From Paraburkholderia flava (lineage in GTDB: Bacteria > Pseudomonadota > Gammaproteobacteria > Burkholderiales > Burkholderiaceae), in contig NZ_SMRO01000002.1 in assembly GCF_004359985.1 (NCBI RefSeq), positions 1,499,135-1,563,134 of the forward strand: a stretch of DNA of 64,000 nt. The letters are read 5' to 3'. Numbering within the stretch: position 1 is the first letter of the stretch; each line of letters starts with the position of its first letter. The notes beneath the pieces are model-generated. The model saw nothing but the letters and a program-made list of their open reading frames with translations, did not search any database and was not told where the DNA came from. Positions 56,970 through 64,000 of the stretch are shown here, one piece after another. Position numbers and translations under genes: made by a program.

Positions 56970-57899
56970 ATGGATATCCAGCAAGCCAGTGCGTTGACCT
57001 CGAGCGCCGTTGCCGCATCGATCCCGTTGATGTTCGCCGGCGTCGGCGAACTCGTCGCGGAGAAATCGGGCGTACTCAACCTCGGCGTCGAAGGGATGAT
57101 GCTGATGGGCGCGGTCAGCGGCTATGCGATCACCGCGGTGACGGGCAGTCCGTGGCTCGGCGTGCTCGCGGCGCTGGCCGCCGGTGCCGCGATGTCGCTG
57201 CTGTTCGCGTTCCTCACGCTGACGATGCTCGCGAACCAGGTCGCGACCGGCCTGTCGCTGACGATCTTCGGTATCGGGTTGTCCGCGTATGTCGGCAAGC
57301 CGTACACGTCGGCGGCGGTGCGCGCGACGATCGACGTGTGGCCGATTCCGCTGCTGTCGAAGATCCCGGTGCTCGGTCCCGCGTTCTTCAGCCTGACGCC
57401 GCTCGACTATCTCGCGTTCGCGATGTTCGCGGTGGTCGGCTGGTTTCTGTACCGGACGCGCGCGGGGCTCGTGCTGCGCTCGGTCGGCGAATCGCCGCAG
57501 GTCGCGCATGCGGTCGGCTTTCCAGTGGTTGGTGTGCGTTACGGCGCCGTGCTGTTCGGCGGCGCGATGGCGGGTCTTGCCGGCGGCTATTACTCGATCG
57601 TCAACCTGCATCTGTGGCAGGAACAGCTGACCTCCGGACGCGGCTGGATCGCGCTCGCGCTCGTCGTGTTTGCGACGTGGCGGCCGGGGCGTCTGCTGAT
57701 CGGTGCCCTGCTGTTCGGCGCGGTGACCGGCCTCCAGTTTTACGCGCAGGCGATCGGCGTTGCGGTGCCGACGCAGTTTCTCGCGATGCTGCCGTACATC
57801 GCGACGATCGTCGTGCTCGTGCTGATCTCGCGCAATCCGAACACGATCCGGCTGAATGCGCCGGCATCGCTCGGCAAGCCGTTTTTCGCGGCCGGTTGA
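56970..57899 (+). CDS. Nucleoside ABC transporter, permease 2 (YufQ-like)
   Basis: The 309-residue permease has the family's [20 protein letters not shown] motif near residue 30, then [38 protein letters not shown], and [19 protein letters not shown] near the end. It starts 20 bases after permease 1. Together they make the membrane channel of a BMP-dependent nucleoside importer. Confidence 0.92.
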   Translation: MDIQQASALTSSAVAASIPLMFAGVGELVAEKSGVLNLGVEGMMLMGAVSGYAITAVTGSPWLGVLAALAAGAAMSLLFAFLTLTMLANQVATGLSLTIFGIGLSAYVGKPYTSAAVRATIDVWPIPLLSKIPVLGPAFFSLTPLDYLAFAMFAVVGWFLYRTRAGLVLRSVGESPQVAHAVGFPVVGVRYGAVLFGGAMAGLAGGYYSIVNLHLWQEQLTSGRGWIALALVVFATWRPGRLLIGALLFGAVTGLQFYAQAIGVAVPTQFLAMLPYIATIVVLVLISRNPNTIRLNAPASLGKPFFAAG

Positions 57900-57975
57900 G
57901 GTGATGCCTGGCGGCGTGCGACCGTTAGAACCTATTGAACAAATCGACAACCCGCGACACAACAGGAGAAAACCC

Positions 57976-59067
57976 ATGACAAGAAAACTGCTGACCGCCT
58001 TCGCGTGCGCCGCTGCTTCGCTCGGCGTCGCCGTGCCGCTCGCGCAGAACGCCCAGGCGGCCGATGCCCCCGGCGTCGCGTTCGTCTACATCGGCAATCC
58101 GGGCGACGCGGGCTGGACCTTCGCGCACGACGCCGGATCGAAGGAAGTCGAAGCGAAGTTCGGCAACAAGATCAAGGTCACGCGCGTCGAGAACGTGCCC
58201 GAATCGGCAGATTCGGAACGCGTGTTCCGCGATCTGGCGAACAAGGGCAACAAGATCATCATCGGGTCGAGCTTCGGTTACCAGGACTTCGAACTGAAGG
58301 TCGCGAAAGACTTCCCGGACACTGTGTTCCTGCACGCGACCGGCTACAAGAAGGCGCCGAACTTCGGCACCTACGACGTGCGGATGTACCAGGGCGCGTA
58401 CCTCGCGGGCGTCGCCGCCGGCTACGTGACGAAGACCAACACGCTCGGCTTCGTCGCGTCAGTGCCGATTCCGGAAGTGGTCCGCAACATCAATGCGTAC
58501 ACGCTCGGCGCGCGCTCGGTGAATCCGAAGGTGCACACGAAGGTGATCTGGATTAACAGCTGGTTCGATCCGGGCAAGGAAAAGCAGGCCGCCGAAACGC
58601 TGATCGGGCAGGGCGCCGACGTGCTGCTGCAGAACACCGATTCGAGCGCGACGCTCGCGACTGCGTCCGAGAAACACGTGCACGCGTTCGGCTGGGATTC
58701 GGACATGAAGACGTTCGGGCCGGAAGCGCACCTCGGGTCGGTGGTCGGGCACTGGGGCGTGTACTACTCGGCGGCGATCCAGCAGGTGCTCGACGGTAAA
58801 TGGAAGAACGATCCGGTGTGGTGGGGCATCCCGCAGAAGGCCGTCGATCTCGAAGACCTGAACACCGGCGTGATTTCAGCGGATGCGCAGAAGGCCGTCG
58901 CGGCGAAGCGCGCGCAGATCGCGGGCGGCAAGTGGGACGTGTTCAGCGGGCCGATCAAGGATCAGACGGGCGCGGTCAAGGTGCCGGCCGGCAAGACGCT
59001 CGCCGATCCGGAGTTGCAGCGGTTGAACTGGTATGTCGAAGGGGTGGATGGGGTGTTGCCGAAGTGA
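57976..59067 (+). CDS. BMP-family substrate-binding protein
   Basis: The 363-residue protein has a signal peptide (MTRKLLTAFACAAASLG, ending near NAQA) without a lipobox, so it is probably a free periplasmic binding protein. The BMP/Med fold is recognised by VAFVYIGNPGDAGWTFAHD, GYVTKTNTLGFVAS, VRNINAYTLGARSVNP and LLQNTDSSATLATASE. A good AGGAG lies 11 bases upstream of ATG 57976. It is the last gene of the transporter operon and is followed by a strong terminator. Confidence 0.92.
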   Translation: MTRKLLTAFACAAASLGVAVPLAQNAQAADAPGVAFVYIGNPGDAGWTFAHDAGSKEVEAKFGNKIKVTRVENVPESADSERVFRDLANKGNKIIIGSSFGYQDFELKVAKDFPDTVFLHATGYKKAPNFGTYDVRMYQGAYLAGVAAGYVTKTNTLGFVASVPIPEVVRNINAYTLGARSVNPKVHTKVIWINSWFDPGKEKQAAETLIGQGADVLLQNTDSSATLATASEKHVHAFGWDSDMKTFGPEAHLGSVVGHWGVYYSAAIQQVLDGKWKNDPVWWGIPQKAVDLEDLNTGVISADAQKAVAAKRAQIAGGKWDVFSGPIKDQTGAVKVPAGKTLADPELQRLNWYVEGVDGVLPK

Positions 59068-59203
59068 TCGGCGGCACGGTTGAGTACGCGATGAACGGCG
59101 CCTGCCGGAAGCATCGCGCCGGAGCAGTGGCATCGCTGTAACCTCGATGTCGAATCGACCGCGCGGCGGTGTGGGTGGTTTAACCCGCCACCGCGTTTGC
59201 CAG

Positions 59204-59232
59204 GCCGCGCCTCGTCGAGGCGCGGCTTTTTT
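59204..59232 (+). terminator. Rho-independent terminator of the nucleoside ABC operon
   Basis: GCCGCGCCTC and GAGGCGCGGC pair perfectly around a GT-containing short loop, followed by six T. It lies 137 bases after the BMP gene. Confidence 0.88.
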
Positions 59233-59269
59233 CTCGATCCGCTGATTGCCCTGATGATCGGGCCGCCGG

Positions 59270-59479
59270 CTAGTCGTCGATGCGCAGGCCGACCTTGATT
59301 GTCACCTGCCAGTGGACGATCTTGCCGTCCTCGATATGGCCGCGCGTGCCGGTCACCTCGAACCAGTGCAGGTTGCGCAGCGTCTTCGACGCCTTTTTGA
59401 TCGCGGTGCTGATCGCATCGTCGCTCGATTTCTTCGACGAGCCGGTGAGTTCGATCTGCTTGTAGACGTGGTCGTTCAT
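59270..59479 (-). CDS. Dodecin
   Basis: The 69-residue protein matches dodecins, which assemble into hollow dodecamers that bind flavins or CoA and buffer them. MNDHVYKQIELTGSSKKSSD, then DAISTAIKKASKTLRNLHWF and VTGTRGHIEDGKIVHWQVTI contain the conserved flavin-stacking Trp. GAGGAG lies upstream of ATG 59479. The frame is open further upstream but without homology. Confidence 0.93.
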   Translation of the reverse strand: MNDHVYKQIELTGSSKKSSDDAISTAIKKASKTLRNLHWFEVTGTRGHIEDGKIVHWQVTIKVGLRIDD

Positions 59480-60068
59480 GGTCGGTGTCTCCTCGGTGGG
59501 TCGGTGGGTGAGGCAGTTGTAGAAGGCGCTCGCGGGGGCGTTCCGGCAAAACCGCTTGAGGCGCCTCGAAAAAGTATAGGCAACGCGTGGATCAGGCCGG
59601 CGGGATTTATGGCGATCCGATGACGATGATTCGCGATGCCGCGCCGAAGGGGCGCGCGACGCGTGCCCGGGCCTGGGTCCAGGCACACTTTGGGGCATGA
59701 GCCGCCGACACATGCCGGAAAACCGGCACCGGTAGCATCCGCTGGCCGGGCGTGCACTCAACGTGCGACACGGGCAACGGCACGGGATGACCCGCGGGCG
59801 CCATGCGACGTGCGATGTCCGGCACCGGCGACGGAGCGCAACGACCGGCCGGCGGCCACGCCTGCGCCACGCCGCGTGCAACATGCGACGCCGGCAACGG
59901 AACGCAACCACCGGCCGACGTCACGCAACAGCACCTCGCCGACCGGCCGATCCCTCGCGACCGTGCCCCAAAGCCGCGCCAGCGCCTTGTGCCTGCAACG
60001 GGAAACGCTCACGATAACCTGTTAAAATCACAGGTTTTTCGCCGATCTATCTTTCAAAGGGACGCGCT
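59480..60068. other. Intergenic with degenerate tandem repeats
   Basis: No gene is supported. Between about 59,700 and 59,935 the minus strand shows three to four imperfect units of roughly 54-66 bases, each with a GCCGGTxGTTGCG-CCGTTGCC-like core; translated they give PAGxCxPxPxxHxAR-like phrases. The ybiT promoter probably lies at the AT-rich 60,010-60,055 segment. Confidence 0.5.
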
Positions 60069-61661
60069 GTGCTGTCTACCGCCAACATCACCATGCAATT
60101 CGGGCCGAAGCCCCTCTTCGAGAACATCTCGGTCAAATTCGGGGAAGGGAACCGCTATGGCCTGATCGGGGCGAACGGCTGCGGCAAGTCGACCTTCATG
60201 AAGATTCTCGGCAACGACCTGGAATCCAGTTCGGGCACCGTGATGCTCGAACCGAACATCCGCCTCGGCAAGCTGCGTCAGGACCAGTTCGCGTACGAAG
60301 ACGTGCGCGTGCTCGACGTCGTGATGATGGGCCACACCGAAATGTGGGCCGCGATGAGCGAGCGCGACGCGATCTACGCGAACCCCGAAGCCACCGACGA
60401 CGACTACATGCACGCCGCCGAACTCGAGGCGAAGTTCGCCGAGTACGACGGCTACACCGCCGAAGCGCGCGCGGGTGAACTGCTGCTCGGCATCGGCATC
60501 GCGATCGATCTGCACAACGGCCCGATGAGCGGCGTCGCTCCCGGCTGGAAGCTGCGCGTGCTGCTCGCGCAGGCGCTGTTCTCGAAGCCCGATGTGTTGC
60601 TGCTGGACGAACCGACCAACAACCTGGACATCAACTCGATCCGCTGGCTGGAGGACATCCTCAACCAGTACAACTCGACGATGATCATCATCTCGCACGA
60701 TCGACACTTCCTGAACCAGGTCTGCACGCACATGGCCGACATGGACTTCGGCACGCTGAAGGTCTATCCGGGCAACTACGACGACTACATGCTGGCGAGC
60801 ACGCAGGCGCGCGAGCGTCAGCAGAGCGCCAACGCGAAGGCGAAGGAACGCGTCGCCGATCTGCAGGATTTCGTGCGCCGCTTCTCGGCGAACAAGTCGA
60901 AGGCGCGTCAGGCGACCAGCCGTCTGAAGATGATCGACAAGATCAAGATCGAGGAATTCAAGCCGTCGTCGCGGCAGAACCCGTTCATCCGCTTCGAGTA
61001 CGAGAAGAAGCTGCACAACATCGCGGTGGTCGCGGAGAGCATCACGAAGAAGTACGACCGCACGATCTTCAACAGCTTCAGCATCAGCGTGCAGCCGGGC
61101 GAGCGCATCGCGATCATCGGCGAGAACGGCGCGGGCAAGACGACGCTGCTGCGCTCGCTGCTCGGCAGGCTCGAACTCGATCACGGCACGGTCAAGTGGG
61201 CGGAGAACGCGAATCTCGGTTACATGCCGCAGGATACCTACGAAGAGTTTCCGGACGACGTCACGCTGATGGAGTGGATCGACGGTTACCGCAAGGAAGG
61301 CGACGACGAACAGTCGGTGCGCGGCACGCTCGGCCGGCTGCTGTTCAATGCAGACGATATTCGCAAATCGGTGAAGGTGCTGTCGGGCGGCGAGAAGGGC
61401 CGCATGATCTGGGGCAAGCTGATGCTCGGCCGTCACAACGTGCTGCTGATGGACGAGCCGACCAATCACATGGACATGGAATCGATCGAGTCGCTGCAGA
61501 TCGCGCTCGACAAGTTCGAAGGCACGCTGATTTTTGTGTCGCATGATCGCGAGTTTGTTAGCGGGTTGGCTAACCGGATCATTGAAGTGAAGACCGATGG
61601 GACGTTGAATGACTTCGGGGGGAATTACGAAGAGTTCTTGACGAGTCAGGGTGTGGAGTAA
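60069..61661 (+). CDS. ybiT: ABC-F family ATPase YbiT
   Basis: The 530-residue protein has two ABC domains and no membrane part, as in ribosome-associated ABC-F proteins. Walker A motifs are GANGCGKST and GENGAGKTT; Walker B motifs are [11 protein letters not shown] and [11 protein letters not shown]; the second signature is LSGGEKGRM. The linker (about residues 245-300, [20 protein letters not shown]) is the P-site tRNA-interaction motif. The start codon is GTG, preceded by AAGGGA. Confidence 0.92.
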   Translation: MLSTANITMQFGPKPLFENISVKFGEGNRYGLIGANGCGKSTFMKILGNDLESSSGTVMLEPNIRLGKLRQDQFAYEDVRVLDVVMMGHTEMWAAMSERDAIYANPEATDDDYMHAAELEAKFAEYDGYTAEARAGELLLGIGIAIDLHNGPMSGVAPGWKLRVLLAQALFSKPDVLLLDEPTNNLDINSIRWLEDILNQYNSTMIIISHDRHFLNQVCTHMADMDFGTLKVYPGNYDDYMLASTQARERQQSANAKAKERVADLQDFVRRFSANKSKARQATSRLKMIDKIKIEEFKPSSRQNPFIRFEYEKKLHNIAVVAESITKKYDRTIFNSFSISVQPGERIAIIGENGAGKTTLLRSLLGRLELDHGTVKWAENANLGYMPQDTYEEFPDDVTLMEWIDGYRKEGDDEQSVRGTLGRLLFNADDIRKSVKVLSGGEKGRMIWGKLMLGRHNVLLMDEPTNHMDMESIESLQIALDKFEGTLIFVSHDREFVSGLANRIIEVKTDGTLNDFGGNYEEFLTSQGVE

Positions 61662-61716
61662 CGCTCCCCGAACGACCATCGAAGGCGACGCCGGAAATCC
61701 GGATAATTCGTCGAAT

Positions 61717-61745
61717 GAGGACGCGGCTTCGCGTCCTCTATTTTA
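61717..61745 (+). terminator. Rho-independent terminator of ybiT
   Basis: GAGGACGCG and CGCGTCCTC pair perfectly around GCTT, followed by TATTTTATT. It lies 55 bases after ybiT and overlaps the stop of the minus-strand gene. Confidence 0.85.
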
Positions 61746-62237
61746 TTGTGCGGGCGGCTGATTCGACGACAGAATCGTACTCAGCTTCGTACCACCGATC
61801 GATTCGCAATCCGCCTGCCTGGGTTCGGTCCACTGCACCGCGACGCCGCGCACGACAGGTCGAACCATGCGCCACGGCCAGAAGCCGAAACGTTGCGACC
61901 CGCGGTACTCAATAATCGCATCGGCCCCGTACTGCCTGGCTTTTTCGGCCATCCTCGGCAGGATGTCCTTGACGCCGCCGTAGCTACCTTTGCCGACCTT
62001 CAATTTCTTGATGGCCCTGTATTTCTGACTGGCGGGCGGGAGGTCTGCGAAAAAGCAGAAGTCCCCAAGGTTCCCGGCGAGATCGGCCGGCGGCTGCGCG
62101 GCGTCCGTCGCAGGGCTTATTTCGATCTCGGGTCCGACATCTGTCGTCTGCGCAACTGCCTGCGTGGTGCCAGCAATGATCGCCACGGCAATCAAGGCCG
62201 TAGCGAATGGAAGTCCGCGATGTCGTGTGGGGTACAT
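61743..62237 (-). CDS. Secreted protein of unknown function
   Basis: The 164-residue protein (from ATG 62237; 62264 is an in-frame alternative) has a signal peptide MYPTRHRGLPFATALIAVAI ending near AVAQ. The mature part contains KKLKVGKGSYGGVKDILPRM and ARQYGADAIIEYRGSQRFGF. These resemble the GADAVI-type core of small envelope proteins of the YbjQ-like or lipoprotein kind; resemblance is weak. Two cysteines are positioned for a possible disulphide. Confidence 0.65.
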   Translation of the reverse strand: MYPTRHRGLPFATALIAVAIIAGTTQAVAQTTDVGPEIEISPATDAAQPPADLAGNLGDFCFFADLPPASQKYRAIKKLKVGKGSYGGVKDILPRMAEKARQYGADAIIEYRGSQRFGFWPWRMVRPVVRGVAVQWTEPRQADCESIGGTKLSTILSSNQPPAQ

Positions 62238-62383
62238 GGTTGGTCTCAGTGATTTACGCGCCATAGGGTTGGCGCTTTCTTGTGAAGTCGGATGGTAAGC
62301 GAGCGAGGCGCTGTTGACCACTGGGGCGTGTGCGGGCCGGGAGCAGTTCGAGGTTTCATCACACGGCCGTAACCAGCCTGTCA

Positions 62384-62410
62384 TGCTCCGCACACGCGGG
62401 GCATTTTTTT
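62384..62410 (+). terminator. Orphan plus-strand Rho-independent terminator
   Basis: TGCTCCGC and GCGGGGCA form an 8-bp stem (one G-T pair) around ACAC, followed by seven T. No plus-strand gene lies between the ybiT terminator and this site, so it may end a short non-coding transcript that starts within 62,265-62,383. Confidence 0.65.
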
Positions 62411-62616
62411 CGCCCGGATTTTGTCCAGAACCAGGAGCCGACCAGCCGCATTCGCGCACTACAATGAAGATCACCCGTGCAAGACGTGCTGAATTTCTGT
62501 TCAGCCATCGCGTGTCCCGACATGCGATGGCTTCGCTGGCTTGACGGTGTTCCGGTGCCCTGCAATGCGAGAGCGTCCCACACCGCAAGGATTTCTTCCC
62601 TCTCCAGGAGCAATCG

Positions 62617-63636
62617 ATGCGAACGATGCAGGCAGTGCAGGTAGCGAAAGCAGGCGGTCCACTGGAACTCGTCGAGCGCGAGGTGCAGGAGCCGCCCGAA
62701 GGACACGTATTGATCAAGGTGCAGGCCTGCGGGATCTGCCACAGCGACTCGCTAACGAAGGAAGGCCATTGGCCGGGTCTCGTGTTTCCGCGCGTGCCGG
62801 GTCACGAGGTGGCGGGCGTGGTCGATCGGGTCGGTGGGGGCGTCGCGGACTGGCGGATCGGGCAACGGGTCGGCGTGGGCTGGCACGGTGGCCATTGCGG
62901 ACACTGCGACAGCTGCCGGCATGGCGACTTCGTCCTTTGCCAGACCGCGCTGATGCCCGGGATCAGTTACGACGGCGGCTACGCGGAATACATGGTGGCG
63001 CCGCAGGAAGCGCTGGCGCGCATCCCCGACGACCTGTCCGACGTCGATGCCGCGCCGCTCCTTTGCGCGGGCATCACGACCTTCAACGCGCTGCGCAACA
63101 GCGGCGCGCGTTCGGGCGACGTGGTCGCGATTCTCGGGATCGGCGGGCTCGGACATCTGGGCGTGCAGTTCGCGAGCAAGATGGGCTTCGTCACGGTCGC
63201 CATCGCGCGCGGCCAGGACAAGGCGCCGCTCGCGAAGCAGCTCGGCGCGCATCACTACATCGACAGCGAAGCGCAGAACGTCGCCGAAGCATTGCAGGCG
63301 CTCGGCGGCGCACGCGTCGTCCTCGCGACGGTCACGAACGGCAAGGCGATGAACGCGGTGCTCGGTGGCCTCGGCCGCAACGGCAAGCTGATCATGGTCG
63401 GCGTCGCGCAGGAACCGGTCGAGGTGCCGGTCACGCAGTTCATCATGGGCCGTCAGTCGGTGCAGGGCTGGCCGTCGGGCACTGCCGCCGATTCGCAGGA
63501 GACGCTCGCGTTCAGCGCGTTGTCGGGAGTGAAGCCGATGATCGAGGAGTACCCGCTGTCACGCGCCGCCGAAGCCTACGACCGGATGATGAGCGGCAAG
63601 GCACGCTTCAGGGCCGTGTTGACGATGGGCAAGTGA
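62617..63636 (+). CDS. Zinc-dependent alcohol dehydrogenase
   Basis: The 339-residue MDR-family enzyme has the catalytic-zinc Cys in CGICHSD, GHEVAG, the four-Cys structural-zinc lobe (CGHCDSCRHGDFVLC) and the Rossmann motif GIGGLGHLGVQFASKMG. AGGAG lies 9 bases upstream of ATG 62617. Substrate unknown; similar to propanol-preferring type I ADHs. It stands alone. Confidence 0.92.
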   Translation: MRTMQAVQVAKAGGPLELVEREVQEPPEGHVLIKVQACGICHSDSLTKEGHWPGLVFPRVPGHEVAGVVDRVGGGVADWRIGQRVGVGWHGGHCGHCDSCRHGDFVLCQTALMPGISYDGGYAEYMVAPQEALARIPDDLSDVDAAPLLCAGITTFNALRNSGARSGDVVAILGIGGLGHLGVQFASKMGFVTVAIARGQDKAPLAKQLGAHHYIDSEAQNVAEALQALGGARVVLATVTNGKAMNAVLGGLGRNGKLIMVGVAQEPVEVPVTQFIMGRQSVQGWPSGTAADSQETLAFSALSGVKPMIEEYPLSRAAEAYDRMMSGKARFRAVLTMGK

Positions 63637-63752
63637 TATCGCGCGGGTGAGTGGGGAGATGGCCGCGAGCGCGGTCATCGAGCGACGGCTGATTCAATCC
63701 ACCCGCGATCAAACGACGATGATCGTCATCACCGCAGCGCGCACGCCCCCTT

Positions 63753-63956
63753 CTACAGCTTGTCGTACTGAAACCGCATCGCCGTGCCTTCGCGCTGGAT
63801 GCGTTCCCACACCGCGAGCTTTTCTTCGTCCGAGAGAAACACCCAGTTCGAGACTTCCAGCGCGGTGCGGCCGCAACCCTTGCAGATTTCGTCGAAGAGC
63901 GTCGAGCAGACGCCGATGCACGGGCTGTCGGGAAGGTCGTGAAGATTGGATGCCAT
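63753..63956 (-). CDS. DUF1289 protein
   Basis: The 67-residue protein has the DUF1289 pattern of paired cysteines: SPCIGVCSTLFDEICKGCGR, followed by WVFLSDEEKLAVWERIQREG. Such proteins may bind a metal or an Fe-S cluster; no function is established. It is the last complete gene in the window. Confidence 0.9.
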   Translation of the reverse strand: MASNLHDLPDSPCIGVCSTLFDEICKGCGRTALEVSNWVFLSDEEKLAVWERIQREGTAMRFQYDKL

Positions 63957-64000
63957 CGGAAAGACCTGAAAACGTGAAAGCGGGAAGCGAGCCCCGCCAT

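Overview
The window is GC-rich, tightly packed DNA of a betaproteobacterium, most likely Burkholderia, Paraburkholderia or Caballeronia. This rests on the codon use, the Gram-negative porin type, the BMP-type nucleoside transporter, the purine-catabolic gene set and the BAHT/AIDA autotransporter pair. No rRNA, tRNA, CRISPR array or intact insertion sequence was recognised.

Region 1 (1-7.1 kb) looks like one end of an integrative conjugative element of the Tn4371 type. The conjugation genes trbG (partial), trbI and a DUF2274 gene are followed by defence-type cargo. An AT-richer XRE-ImmA/IrrE gene and an unknown partner lie between an intact DUF2274 gene and a frameshifted second copy of its 3' end. 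Next comes an AbiE-type toxin-antitoxin pair with two inverted repeats in its promoter region, then an AbiJ-like protein with a C-terminal nuclease domain. The element border is probably between 7.05 and 7.66 kb.

Region 2 (7.6-21.4 kb) is chromosomal. It holds a PH-like membrane protein, a decayed DUF1993 gene, a 1659-residue AIDA-type autotransporter with its predicted O-heptosyltransferase, a divergent TPR glycosyltransferase and alpha/beta hydrolase, and housekeeping genes (thpR, a small lipoprotein missed by length cut-offs, DUF1992, tadA, ldcA).

Region 3 (21.7-28.7 kb) and region 5 (49-59.2 kb) together encode most of purine breakdown. 8-oxoguanine deaminase gives urate. PuuD, UraH and UraD give allantoin. 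Racemase, PuuE, allantoicase and AllA give glyoxylate and urea. An NCS1 permease and a nucleoside ABC transporter supply substrates. A GntR and a LysR regulator sit in these two blocks.

Region 4 (28.8-44.8 kb) separates the purine blocks. It is a catabolic island with two paralogous IclR regulators, a porin, and a 14-gene run encoding a three-component Rieske oxygenase, dehydrogenases, a cupin, a C-C hydrolase-like protein, a TPP enzyme, an aspartate-dehydrogenase-like protein, an aldehyde dehydrogenase, an extradiol-type dioxygenase and an MFS permease. This reads as a ring-hydroxylation and meta-cleavage pathway of unknown substrate. The island ends with a decayed copy of the allA 3' end and the same kind of terminator as follows allA, so a repeat flanks the island.

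Region 6 (45-48.9 kb) holds secreted or lipoprotein genes of unknown function and a 53-residue membrane protein. Region 7 (59.2-64 kb) has dodecin, the ABC-F protein YbiT, a secreted protein, a zinc alcohol dehydrogenase and a DUF1289 protein.
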